Shown here: one piece after another, positions 44,870-55,114 of the stretch
How the letters are laid out: each line of letters begins with the position of its first letter
Numbering within the stretch: the first letter of the stretch is position 1
Notes under the pieces: model-generated
Databases searched by the model: none
The model's input: the letters and a program-made list of their open reading frames with translations, nothing else
Told to the model about the DNA's origin: nothing
Assembly: GCA_949825065.1 (NCBI GenBank)
Contig: OX463841.1
Location: 16,011,064-16,075,063, forward strand
Direction: 5' to 3'
DNA: 64,000 nt
DNA from: Odontocerum albicorne
Lineage: Eukaryota > Arthropoda > Insecta > Trichoptera > Odontoceridae
Program-made: the position numbers and the translations under genes

Positions 44870-45645
44870 GTAACTTCATTTTAGTATTAGCACTTATATT
44901 CACAAAGCTTTGTTAAATATATTTCACTTAAATGATAAACCTGGACATAAATCCTTTCTCGAAACAAAAATTTACTCAATTTTCTTGATTGTTGACTCGT
45001 AAAATTAAGTGACACAAAGGGGTAGATTATGTTGACATTGATTTTAAAACGTTTTTGCCTTTCACAAAGCAAAGTAATTGGCAAAGTCAAGACACCAGAT
45101 AAGATGGGTATAGTTTTTGAAAAACAATTTTATTCACTCAATGTCCTTTATTTCACAATTTGAGACCAGATCATGGTTTAATGGACCAGTCTCATTTTAT
45201 TTATAACCTTTTCTCGTCCCATTTAACGAATTATCGCCAGTCTTGAAGAAAAAATTGTTAGACAAAGTATAGTCCTTGTTTTTAGGTTAAATTTATAAAA
45301 TTTAATTTTGTCTTGTTTTCATTTTGTATTTGATGTAGAATTTAAAAAGAGTTTTGCAAATTGTTGTAATGAGCAAATTTCAAAGCAATTTTGCGTCCAA
45401 GTTCAATTTCCGGAGGGATAAAAATACTATAATTATAATTTTCTCCAGTATATTTTTATATTTAATAAATAGATTTCTTTGAACTTACTTAAATCGTTAA
45501 GTATATGATAAATATGCCTGATAAACGAGGGACAAATTAAATCTGTTAAATTGCTTCGAAACTTGGAATATCTCATAAGCATGGAAACACATCGATCTTT
45601 CTTAAATTCAACAGCAAGCATACAATGATTTTTTTATATTTTATA
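44870..45645. other. No recognised gene
   Basis: AT-rich unassigned sequence. Confidence 0.5.
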
Positions 45646-45649
45646 TTTT

Positions 45650-45842
45650 TTTTATATCCTGGCGAGTTTATTGCCATGTGGCAATTTCTTCCAACAAACC
45701 AGATATGTGTTTTTAAAGGGCCCTAAGTGAAAACTAGACTAGAACCCCATTTTCTTAAAATATCTGGGTTCCAGCGGGGATCGAACCCGCAACCTCCGGA
45801 TCGGCAGACAAGCGTCTTACCACCAGGCCACGGAGGTCGAAT
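45650..45842 (-). mobile_element. SINE-1 copy
   Basis: Minus strand: 'ctccgtggcctggtggtaag' (A box), 'ggttgcgggttcgatccccg' (B box), body with 'ccagatattttaagaaaatg', then the tail 'ttggaagaaattgccacatg', 'gcaataaactcgccagga'. Head and tail both match 48124-48310. The tRNA-like head is very well preserved, but the body beyond it shows it is a SINE. Confidence 0.85.
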
Positions 45843-45933
45843 GATTCAAAATACGCAGAAGATTAGTAGTTTTATCTCTAATATACTAACCAATACATAT
45901 ACTTTTCTTCTTCTTCCTCTTCTTTTAGGCCTG

Positions 45934-46470
45934 TTATGGTCCTGCATCATCGTTTCCCTCTCGTGACGTCGACTGCCAGCTGTCTTTCCATATTTTGAGA
46001 GGTCGTCCTGGAGATATGCTTGCATGGGGGATACTGCCCCTGGCCATTCTTACGGCTCTTGGTTCCGCCATTCTGGATACATGTTCTTTCCTGAACCTTC
46101 TTCTCTGTCGTCCCCATCTGACAATATCTTCAACTTCGCACATCCTTCGGGTTTCCGTGTTTCGTACTCTTTCACGAAGGGTTTTGCCAGTGATACTCCT
46201 GAGTACCTTCATTTCGCTGGTTCGAAGTAGATTTTTGGTTCTGATAGTGTCGGCTCTGGTGATTGGCATCAGGGGCTGGAGGAGTGCATCCCAGGATAGG
46301 GGGGAATGGCAACGACTGCTGGAGGAGGCCGGGGCCCACAATGGGCTGTAGTGCCATTGATGATGATGAGTGTCGGCTCTGGACTCTATGCTGTATGTCA
46401 TTATGGGGTGGACACAGGTCTTGCATATCCTCACCTTGCTTTGAATATTCACGTACTTGTTTTTCCAGAT
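45934..46470 (-). pseudogene. LINE-B ORF2 C-terminus with nested insertion
   Basis: Minus strand: VRICKTCVHPIMTYSIESRA (broken by the insertion), then RTKNLLRTSEMKVLRSITGK, TLRERVRNTETRRMCEVEDI, VRWGRQRRRFRKEHVSRM, PGRPLKIWKDSWQSTSREG. The motif set (RTK.LLRT.EMK.LR.I.GKTLRDR.RN..IR, W..QRRR.WN.HV.RM, PGRPPKRW.DSW.STS) is a common insect LINE tail. A second copy without the insertion is at 51500-51915. Confidence 0.85.
46260..46368 (+). mobile_element. Nested 109-bp retro-insertion with 14-bp duplication
   Basis: Flanked by AGTGTCGGCTCTGG at 46246-46259 and 46369-46382; the uninterrupted sequence is present in the paralogue at 51838-51851. The insert encodes SQDRGEWQRLLEEAGAHNGL and a stop, the end of an RTE-like LINE protein, then a TGATGATG tail. 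Its 3' module recurs at 47683-47765. Confidence 0.92.
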
Positions 46471-46594
46471 AGTGTTCTTTAAACATCCGGAAATAGCTTA
46501 TACGAGTACATATACGTTGTTCTTTAAATATCATAATATTATATTTGAATCTATTTTTTCGAGTTCCAGTCTAGTATTAACTTAAGATCTTGCT

Positions 46595-46660
46595 AACATG
46601 TTTCTGGTTGTTGGAAGAGCTTGCTACATGGCAAAATGCTTGCTAGGTTATACTGTATAC
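46595..46660 (+). repeat. Detached SINE-1/LINE-C tail
   Basis: 'ctggttgttggaagagcttg' and 'ctacatggcaaaatgcttgc' match the shared SINE-1/LINE-C tail with decay; no head upstream. Confidence 0.5.
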
Positions 46661-47034
46661 AATATTTTTAGAACTATTTTCAAAACTCTTCAGAAATCGG
46701 AGGAATTTTAATACGCTTTATCTATTTTACGTCTGAAATATCTAAAATTTTCATTATAAAGAAGTTGGATACATGAAATTATTCGTTACACGAGAGGAAT
46801 TTTGTAGAAATAAATCCTTATTATCACGAGTACGTGTTTGTCTTAATTGTCTTTACTTTTGAATTTAAATATCACGTATATTTGATATTTTAAAACACTT
46901 TTCCCTTAATAGCGAAGCGACAAAAAGAACTGTTTACAACTGTATTTTTGTGTTTAAACACGACACTATTTATTCACGTTTTCAGTTTTTTTTATAAAAT
47001 AAAATAATATAAATAATAATAATATATATATATA

Positions 47035-47240
47035 TAGGTTTATTGATGGCAACATAGTACGTACATATAAATAATATATTTAAATACAATTCAATAACAC
47101 ATAAATTGCAGAGAATACATTAAAGACAGAAGATATCAAAAGGTCTGGGCTCATCTAATAACATCCCCTCAGCCAAGATACACCCTACCAATATAGGGTG
47201 AGTCCAGCCACGGGGACACCAGATGTTTTTCAGCCAACAT
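47035..47240 (-). repeat. Interspersed repeat R3, best copy
   Basis: Minus strand: 'ctgaaaaacatctggtgtcc', 'gtggctggactcaccctata', 'gtatcttggctgaggggatg', ending 'ctatgttgccatcaataaac' and a TA tract. The end looks like a polyadenylation region followed by a simple tail. Confidence 0.65.
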
Positions 47241-47249
47241 GCACCTCGC

Positions 47250-47765
47250 TTACTCGCAAGTATTTCATTTCGTATTCCCACTAGATCGAAGGGGTTCGAA
47301 TTGTCAGTAGGGTCACAGTGACTTACACTATGCTGGAAGGTGTAAGTCTATAAAATGCTGTGGAACGCCGAGTTGCATACTATCAGCAACACTACTGGCT
47401 AGTCCGATTCGCTAGCGTCCCCGTCGCGAACCCTGGGCAATGTGGTCACACTATGTGGATCATAGCAGATAGCAGAAGGATGAAAGGCGAGTCTCTGGCG
47501 CCTAAAAACCAGACCCCACCAGCTAAGGGAAGGAAAACCCTAACAGAAAACCAGGGCAGGGTCTCAGGCCTTAAGGTGGCAGCCCCACCAGGGACCTAAG
47601 ATACGATGGGTTAATCACCTGTCTATCTGAAACCACACGATTATGAAACCAAACTCAAAAGAAGCCGGACTGACCCCGAATCCCAGGATAGGGGGGAATG
47701 GCAACAACTGCTGGAGGAGGCCGGGGCCCACAATGGGCTGTAGTGCCATTGATGATGATGATGAT
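47250..47765 (+). mobile_element. Chimeric retroelement with RTE-like 3' module
   Basis: A GC-richer block with no open frame ('cgaaccctgggcaatgtggt', 'ctcaggccttaaggtggcag', 'ccccaccagggacctaagat') is joined to 'atcccaggataggggggaat', encoding SQDRGEWQQLLEEAGAHNGL, stop, then (TGA)n. The same 3' module is attached to different upstream sequence at 46260, so this looks like a non-autonomous element using an RTE tail. Confidence 0.5.
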
Positions 47766-47769
47766 ATAT

Positions 47770-48120
47770 ATCCTTCAGTCAATTTATATTATGCTGGTTG
47801 AAAGCAAAATCAGTTAACTGTTATTGATAATATTGAATAATCTAAGTTTAACCCTCCCAAGATGATATATTGTAGAACTTTGTCTAAAAATATGAATTCA
47901 TCATATTTAAAATTCACTAACAAAATAACTTGGAAAAGATACGCTAAACCTCTGATGACGGGGAAGATGAAATTAATCTTAAAATATTAAATTAATTCAT
48001 TGTTGTTTTATGAGTCTTTGATATTAATCTCCAAAAGTATTTTTGTTCAATTCCTTTTTATTATTTACAAAGCAATTCCAATGAATGGTTGCAATATTTT
48101 TTTTTATACACAAAAGTTCT
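47770..48120. other. No recognised gene
   Basis: AT-rich unassigned sequence. Confidence 0.5.
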
Positions 48121-48123
48121 AAA

Positions 48124-48310
48124 GACCTCCGTGGACTGGTGGTAAGACACTTGTCTGCCGATCCGGAGGTTACGGGTTTGATCTCCGCTGGAACCCAGAT
48201 TTTTTAAATAGGATTTCAGTCTGGTTAACACTTAGAGCCTATAAAAACATTTTTCTGGTTGGTTGGAAGAGATTGTCACATGGCAATAAACTCGCCAGGC
48301 TACAAAAAAA
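48124..48310 (+). mobile_element. SINE-1 copy, near complete
   Basis: Head 'ctccgtggactggtggtaag' (A box), 'ggttacgggtttgatctccg' (B box), 'ctggaacccagat'. Body 'taggatttcagtctggttaa'. Tail 'ttggttggaagagattgtca', 'catggcaataaactcgccag', poly-A. The tail matches the terminal ~40 bp of LINE-C, its likely mobilising partner. Confidence 0.88.
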
Positions 48311-48315
48311 AAGTT

Positions 48316-48778
48316 ACCGGTCTGAACAAAATGGAGCGTGTATAGAGACACCACGACGGCTGCGCCCATTGCATGGTTAGTTAGGTAAAAATTAGATTCC
48401 TCTACTATCAAAAATATCTCAACTAGAGTCAGTATAAGACGTGTTGTTTCGTTATATTCCGAAATGTTTAAAATTTAATAATGCGCGGTTATCAAATTTC
48501 TTTCTAAAGAAGGGAAACCCCGGGAGAATTCAAACGGTTTAAATGTTTGACGTCTTTGAATTTCTGGCGGGATTTTCAGTTCTTTTGAAAGAAACTTGAT
48601 AACCGCGCTATTATTTAATTTTAAACATTTCAGAATATAACGAAACAATACGTCTTCTATTGCCTCAAGTTGAAATTTTACTAAGGCAAGATACATCATT
48701 GTTTAAACTGTTACATCGTCATGTGGGTGTGGCCGGCGTGGTCTATTACTAGACACTACAACTTGTTCAGACCAGAAA
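48316..48778. mobile_element. Long-inverted-repeat (foldback) element
   Basis: The whole 463 bp is an imperfect palindrome. Ends are GGTCTGAACAAAATGGAGCG and (inverted) GGTCTGAACAAGTTGTAGTG. Inner arms share 'ttgtttcgttatattc', 'gaaatgtttaaaat', 'gcgcggttatcaa' and 'tttctttc.aaagaa'. Arms are about 220 bp with almost no loop. No target duplication is obvious. A minus-strand ORF over it (48475-48699) is probably a by-product of the palindrome. Confidence 0.8.
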
Positions 48779-48802
48779 GCTTTGGACCTTTGATATATAA
48801 TA

Positions 48803-50089
48803 TTAGGTCCTTACATATGAAATTGGCGTTTTGCCGTACTGGCAACTTTGATCTCAAATATCTTCTCTTTGGTTAGGAATTCCAAATTAAAATTTATACA
48901 GCTATTTACTAAAGTATTTGTGTTTCGAAAATTATAATTCATTTGTTTTTTCCTCAATTGTTTTTTTTCTTTGCGTCACTCAGTTTACAAAATGGAAAAC
49001 TTGAAATATCGCGTTATTTACGAGTACGAGTTCCACCGTGGCACCAGTGCTGCAGAAACGGCTCGAAGGATTAATGATGTGTATGGCGACGGTGCCGCAA
49101 AAGAAAACACAGTGCGTTTTTTGTTCCAACGTTTTCGTTCTGGAAATTTCGACCTGCAGAAGAAGCCCCGTGGACGGCCGGAGACCAAAGTTGATAATGA
49201 AGAATTGAAGGCTATTGTGGAAGCGGATCCATCGCAAACCACGTCCGAGTTAGCTGCAGGCTGCGGTGTTAGTGATAAAACTGTTTTAATCCACTTGAAG
49301 CAAATTGGGAAGGTGAAAAAGCTTGAAAGGTGGGTACCTCACGAATTGAGTGAAGCAAATCAACAAACGCGCGTTGACTGCTGCGTTGCATTACTCAACC
49401 GGCACAATAATGAAGGGATTTTGAATCGAATCATTACCTGTGATGAAAAGTGGATCCTGTATGATAATCGGAAGCGCTCATCGCAATGGCTGAACCCTGC
49501 CGAACCAGCCAAACCATGCCCCAAGCGAAAATTGACTCCAAAAAAGTTACTTGTGAGCGTTTGGTGGACTAGTGCTGGTGTCGTTCACTACAGCTTTCTT
49601 AAATCTGGCCAGACGATTACGGCAGATGTCTATTGTCAGTAACTGCAAACCATGATAGAAAAGCTAGCTGCTAAACAACCGAGGCTGGTTAATCGCTCTA
49701 GGCCACTGCTGCTTCATGATAACGCTAGACCACACACTGCACAACAGGCGGCTACCAAATTAGAAGAGCTTCAATTGGAATGTCTAAGACATCCACCGTA
49801 CTCTCCGGACCTTGCCCCAACAGATTACAATTTTTTTCGAAATTTGGATAACTTCTTGCAAGGGAAAAAATTCAACTCCGATGGGGCAGTCCAAACCGAC
49901 TTCAAAGATTTTATTGATTCCCGTCCGAATGGTTTTTTTAGTAAAGGGATCGATGAACTACCTATGAGATGGCAAAAGTGCATAGATAGCAATGGTACAT
50001 ACTTTGATTAAATAAATATATTATATTAAAAAAAAATCAACTTTATGTTCCTCCCAAACAAAACGCCAATTTCATATGTAAGGACCTAA
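48803..50089 (+). mobile_element. Mariner B, complete element
   Basis: 1287 bp with perfect 31-bp terminal inverted repeats (48803-48833 and 50059-50089, starting TTAGGTCCTTACATATGAAA). TA at 48801-48802 and 50090-50091. Contains a full-length transposase interrupted by one stop codon. Perfect TIRs and a nearly intact gene indicate a recent insertion. Confidence 0.96.
48992..50011 (+). pseudogene. Mariner transposase, DD34D, one nonsense codon
   Basis: The start is the ATG of MENLKYRVIYEYEFHRGTSA; the frame extends 21 bases upstream only through a TTG. Helix-turn-helix domains occupy residues 5-110, WVPHEL about 115. Catalytic acids: D of TCDEKW, D of LLHDNARPHTA, and 34 residues later D of SPDLAPTDYNFF. 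Ends MRWQKCIDSNGTYFD. The only lesion is TAA at 49640-49642, in the linker between first and second acids (after ITADVYCQ). It would split the enzyme into 216 and 122 residues. Length with the stop ignored is 339, normal for mariner. Confidence 0.95.
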
Positions 50090-50138
50090 TATTAGTCTTA
50101 TTTCGAATCCAACAACATGGACCTATGTTTAAGCTCCG

Positions 50139-50589
50139 CAAGTAATTGGTCAAAACATATGTGTGGAGTATTTTGACGTATGGTTGCGAGACATGGTGCA
50201 TAGGCGAAAGGTATCGAAAAAGATTGGAGACCTTCGAGATGTGGACCTATAGACGAATCCTAAGGATTTCCTGGAGAGACCACATTACAAATGACGAGGT
50301 TCTCAGCAGGATCGAAGAAATCAGGCACCTGTCAAACACCATATCGGAAAGGCGTACAGAATGGATGGGTCATATGCTGCGACATGTAAATCTCCTGCAC
50401 AATATACTGGAGGGAATGATTGAGGGATCGATTGGCAGAGGGCGTCCTCGCCGGGAGTATCTGAAGCAAATATGCCACGATATGGACTACACCTTCTATA
50501 CAGAGCTCAAGAGGATTGCTGAGGACCGAGTGGAGTGGAGGAGGAGATGCAGGGCTTTGCTGAAGAAGAAGAAGACTTCAAGTCCTTAG
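50139..50589 (+). pseudogene. LINE-F ORF2 C-terminus, open
   Basis: LVKTYVWSILTYGCETWCIG, RLETFEMWTYRRILRISWRD, HITNDEVLSRIEEIRHLSN, RRTEWMGHMLRHVNLLHNIL, GRGRPRREYLKQICHDMDYT, LKRIAEDRVEWRRRCRALLK, stop after a lysine run from a (GAA)n tail. Same family as 31781-32158. An in-frame stop precedes position 50139. The copy begins just right of mariner B. Confidence 0.85.
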
Positions 50590-50594
50590 TTCAA

Positions 50595-50900
50595 TAACCT
50601 ACTTAAAATCGAATCAATAGAGCTTACCGTCTATTTGTTTAGAGCACCGACACATAAGTTACGTCAGTGAATTTATGGCGGATGTACACGTTTCCTCTCT
50701 TGTCATGGGTTGATTAAAATCTCAACCCGAATGATTAATATTCCTAACACTTTATGTACCTGTACAATTTTATTAATCGCTTTAAAATTTAAAACATACA
50801 TTTTTAACATTACTTTTGAATGAGAGGCGTGTATTTATTTACAATGAATCTTTTGTAACTTCTTATTGTACATTTAGTTTTTTTACACTGAAAAAATAAA
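50595..50900. other. No recognised gene
   Basis: AT-rich unassigned sequence. Confidence 0.5.
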
Positions 50901-50902
50901 TA

Positions 50903-51055
50903 ACTACATTTTTACATAAACGGAAAAAAGATATGTAAAATAAAAAACTTATTTTATAAGTTTTTTATTTTACTTATCTTTTTGATGGCTTTTTGATAAA
51001 ATGGCATCACAAAGTGAAACTATAGTCTTTTCGAAGATTCAAGAAATAACTACAT
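50903..51055. mobile_element. Penelope-like terminal-repeat remnant
   Basis: 'gtaaaataaaaaacttattt' faces its inverse 'aagttttttattttactta' head to head (50935-50985). 'acatttttacataaacggaa' and 'agtcttttcgaagattcaag' are shared with 26160-26180 and 29900-29925. The hammerhead core is missing. Confidence 0.5.
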
Positions 51056-51059
51056 TTTT

Positions 51060-51460
51060 AATACAATTTTCAGCGAAACATACGATATTTTTGGATTATT
51101 TAAGATGTTTGATTCTTTGTCTTCAATATTTTTCGTTAAAATAAAGATTTAAATGAGTTTGCTAACCTTATTTTTAAAATATACACTAAAAAATAAACAA
51201 TCCCTTGACAATACGAACTTTGAATTCATACAATTTACAATACTTTGGATAAAATTTGGAATTGTTTACTGACAACTTTACTTCAGTTCAGTATATAGAA
51301 TAGTTTGATAATATTTGTAAAAAAAAAGTAAATAAAACTTATATATTACTTTACTTTCTGGTAATACTTTAGACAATTTTCGTGCCCGTGTATTTTTTTT
51401 AAAAAGTGTTATCCACTATGAAAAAAGAAATTCGGAGTACTTTGGACACATAATGCGAGG
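51060..51460. other. No recognised gene
   Basis: AT-rich unassigned sequence. Confidence 0.5.
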
Positions 51461-51499
51461 AGAAAAATATGAGATCTTTCAACTTATATTCTTCTTCTT

Positions 51500-51915
51500 C
51501 ATCTTATTTTAGGCCTGTTGGCCTGTTATGGTCCTGCATCATTGTTTGCCTCTTGCGACGTCGACTGCCAGCTGTCTTTCCATCTTTTGGGAGGTCGTCC
51601 AGGAGGTCTGCTTGCTTGGGGGATACAGTCCCTGGCCATTCTTACGGCTCTTGGTTCTGTCATTCTGGATACGTGTTCGTTCCAGAACCTTCTTCTCTGT
51701 CGTCCCCATTTGACAATATCTTCAACTTCGCACGTCCTTCGGATTTCTGTGTTACGTACTCTATCACGAAGGGTTTTGCCAGCGATACTCCTGAGTACCT
51801 TCATTTCGCTGGTTCGAAGGAGATTTTTGGTTCTGACAGTGTCGGCTCTGGACTCTATGCTGTATGTCATTATGGGGCGGACACAGGTCAACTTATATTG
51901 CAGTGTAAAATTCAA
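51500..51915 (-). pseudogene. LINE-B ORF2 C-terminus
   Basis: Open minus frame: LTCVRPIMTYSIESRADTVR, TKNLLRTSEMKVLRSIAGKT, LRDRVRNTEIRRTCEVEDIV, KWGRQRRRFWNEHVSRMTEP, PPGRPPKRWKDSWQSTSQE, NNDAGP. No stop within. It gives the empty site for the insertion at 46260-46368. Confidence 0.88.
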
Positions 51916-51924
51916 GGCAGAAAA

Positions 51925-52590
51925 AGTGGAGATCGTTTGGACATGTAGAACGAATGAACGAAGAAAGGCTAATAAAATAAAAATGTTAAGTACAAATTTG
52001 AGTAGGAGACGTGTATTGGATGGGCAAGATCAGAGACGGAACGTAACCGTTTTAATGTATATCATTTTTTTTTTGTATACAGGTGCATTGTGAAAGGATA
52101 ACAGTATTTCTCATAGGGACGTCTTTAGCAAAATATATTAGGTTATTTAGCAGTTATATGTTTTATACATTTACTGTTGACACCAGCTCACATTGTGATG
52201 TTGCTAGAGAAGTGGTTTTGTTTTGTAAGTACACCTAATTAACTTACAATGTAACAATATTTCAAATTGGGGAATCCTCGCGTGCACTATTCGAAACTTT
52301 GTTATTCCTTTACGCAATTTTGACTTTTACACTGAAATTTGAATTATACTGAGAGCAGATTTGTATTCTGTATCCGATATGAGAGAAGACCATGCAAAGT
52401 ATGGTTGGATCAAGTGAATAATATTCTGAAAGAAGGAAACGCAGAAAGTCAAAGAATCCGTAGGAGTGCATGGGTGTAGATGAGGAGACAGATGTGTGTC
52501 GCGATTGGAAAGTCTAGCGCTCTCCATTAGCTGCCTATTCCGACAGGGTGAAGGCGTTATGGTATATACTCGTATGTACTTTTGGATTGA
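51925..52590 (+). pseudogene. LINE-A ORF2 pieces and 3' end
   Basis: 51930-52030: 'cgtttggacatgtagaacga' (FGHVERMNEERLIK) and following NLSRRRVL codons. After about 300 bp of unrelated sequence, 52380-52590: 'gtatggttggatcaagtgaa' (VWLDQVNNILKEG) through to the terminal 'ctagcgctctccattagctg' and 'ggcgttatggtatatactcg'. Either one copy split by an insertion or two copies. Confidence 0.65.
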
Positions 52591-52594
52591 CTTA

Positions 52595-53250
52595 TGTTTA
52601 TTATAAATTGTGGTTTGTAAAAAGGTTGTGGTTTTTTAGTTTGTTATTTACACTGTTATCTACTAATGTAAAGACTCTTTGTATTATTTCGCTTAATCTT
52701 AACCTCAATGTTTAACAATTCAATAATCTCTCCCATATCGAAGAATAAAAGGTTAACCGCTTATTGCCGAGTTTATTCTCAATCGAGAGATGGCGATGAA
52801 AAATGTTGTGTGAATCTTCGTTATAGTGAAATAAATTGACGCAGAACTCGTTTCGTTTTTAATTTGTCTTGAAGTATCGGTGTTAACTTGTTTTATATCG
52901 GATAATTATGTGTTGATCGATTGATTTATGACGCTTAGTCAATTGCAAGAAGTATATGGCGGGAAACTTCAGATAACCAACGGGTTCTGAGAGCCAATAT
53001 TCAAGATAAATGAAAATAGTGCTATGTTATTCACCTCACCTTCATATTTTTGATAAAAAAATTGCTTAACTTACCAGAAATTTCTAAGAACTATGGATGA
53101 TTGAAAGGCATTGCCTTCTGGTTATAATTGTTTTACAATAAATTGTAAAACAAATTAATATACCACAAAAACACGAGCGTGTGAATTTCATAATATTACG
53201 TGAGAGTCCTTTTAAAAATCCAAGTATGAATCAAAATATTGTTTTTTTTA
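52595..53250. other. No recognised gene
   Basis: AT-rich unassigned sequence. Confidence 0.5.
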
Positions 53251-53254
53251 TACT

Positions 53255-54414
53255 ACCGAATGTATCCCCTATACTCGTAAACTAGTAGAAAAACAGTTTG
53301 ATACTATTCAAGGGAGATACCGAATGTATCCCCTATACTCGTAAACTAGTAGAAAAACAGTTTGATACTATTCAAGGGAGATACCGAATGTATCCCCTAT
53401 ACTCGTAAACTAGTAGAAAAACAGTTTGATACTATTCAAGGGAGATACCGAATGTATCCCCTATACTCGTAAACTAGTAGAAAAACAGTTTGATACTATT
53501 CAAGGGAGATACCGAATGTATCCCCTATACTCGTAAACTAGTAGAAAAACAGTTTGATACTATTCAAGGGAGATACCGAATGTATCCCCTATACTCGTAA
53601 ACTAGTAGAAAAACAGTTTGATACTATTCAAGGGAGATACCGAATGTATCCCCTATACTCGTAAACTAGTAGAAAAACAGTTTGATACTATTCAAGGGAG
53701 ATACCGAATGTATCCCCTATACTCGTAAACTAGTAGAAAAACAGTTTGATACTATTCAAGGGAGATACCGAATGTATCCCCTATACTCGTAAACTAGTAG
53801 AAAAACAGTTTGATACTATTCAAGGGAGATACCGAATGTATCCCCTATACTCGTAAACTAGTAGAAAAACAGTTTGATACTATTCAAGGGAGATACCGAA
53901 TGTATCCCCTATACTCGTAAACTAGTAGAAAAACAGTTTGATACTATTCAAGGGAGATACCGAATGTATCCCCTATACTCGTAAACTAGTAGAAAAACAG
54001 TTTGATACTATTCAAGGGAGATACCGAATGTATCCCCTATACTCGTAAACTAGTAGAAAAACAGTTTGATACTATTCAAGGGAGATACCGAATGTATCCC
54101 CTATACTCGTAAACTAGTAGAAAAACAGTTTGATACTATTCAAGGGAGATACCGAATGTATCCCCTATACTCGTAAACTAGTAGAAAAACAGTTTGATAC
54201 TATTCAAGGGAGATACCGAATGTATCCCCTATACTCGTAAACTAGTAGAAAAACAGTTTGATACTATTCAAGGGAGATACCGAATGTATCCCCTATACTC
54301 GTAAACTAGTAGAAAAACAGTTTGATACTATTCAAGGGAGATACCGAATGTATCCCCTATACTCGTAAACTAGTAGAAAAACAGTTTGATACTATTCAAG
54401 GGAGATACCGAATG
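53255..54414. repeat. 64-bp tandem array, about 18 apparently identical units
   Basis: Unit: 'taccgaatgtatcccctata', 'ctcgtaaactagtagaaaaa', 'cagtttgatactattcaagg', 'gaga'. By eye every unit is identical over 1.16 kb, unlike all other arrays in the window. Each unit has one TACTCGTA octamer. 64 is not a multiple of three and no ORF is present. Confidence 0.97.
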
Positions 54415-54621
54415 CAAGTTGTAAAATAGTCATCAAATAGCTTTCCCGAATATCAAAGTTGTATCGTTACAAAATAAGCATTTATCTCTCTACATTTCTC
54501 ATTAGCTGAGATCACCCAAATCTTGGTGAATAACCATTAAAAACAACTTAGAGAAAATTAGTTAAAAGTATTTTGGACTTCTTTTTAACAGCTGATCTTC
54601 GAAAAAGGAAGGTGGATTTTT

Positions 54622-54808
54622 TAAAAGAAATATGTATGTGTTGATATCATTCAGAAAGGATGATGTGTTTATTAAGATGATGAAAAGAAATATGTATGTG
54701 TTGATATCATTCAGAAAGGGTGATGTGTTTATTAAGATGATGAAAAGAAATATGTATATGTTGATATCATTCAGAAAGGGTGATGTGTTTATTAAGATGA
54801 TGAAAAGC
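54622..54808. repeat. 60-bp minisatellite derived from LINE-A
   Basis: Three copies of 'aaatatgtatgtgttgatat', 'cattcagaaagggtgatgtg', 'tttattaagatgatgaaaag'. The last block is the LINE-A stretch before WFGHV: it is followed immediately by LINE-A codons at 54808. Confidence 0.88.
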
Positions 54809-55112
54809 ACGTTGATATGATTTGGGCATGTGGGACGAATGACTGAAGAAATACTAACAAAAACAAATTTAAAGTGCAAATGTGAGTGGAAGACGTGTGA
54901 GAAGAAGACCAAGGTAAGTATGATTGGATCAAGTGAATGATATTGGGAAAAAATTAAACATAGAAAGTTAGAGAAATCGTAGAAGTTGTATGAGAATTGT
55001 ATAGATGTAGAACAGGTTAAGAATGTGTATATCGAGATAGATCTGACTCTCTACTCTGTTTACCTACCCTTATAGGGGAAAAGCTTGATAAGTATCTATG
55101 TATGTTTAGATA
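54790..55112 (+). pseudogene. LINE-A ORF2 end and 3' terminus
   Basis: 'atgatttgggcatgtgggac' (FGHVGRMTEEILTK), 'aatgtgagtggaagacgtgt', 'agtatgattggatcaagtga' (MIGSSE, shifted from WLDQVND). Then 'actctctactctgtttacct' and 'cttataggggaaaagcttga' ends it. Frameshifted throughout. Confidence 0.7.
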
Positions 55113-55114
55113 AT

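Noticed and set aside
45768..45842. Possible functional tRNA gene on the minus strand
   Set aside because: Good A and B boxes, but a SINE body and tail follow and the same unit recurs at 48124, so it is the head of SINE-1.
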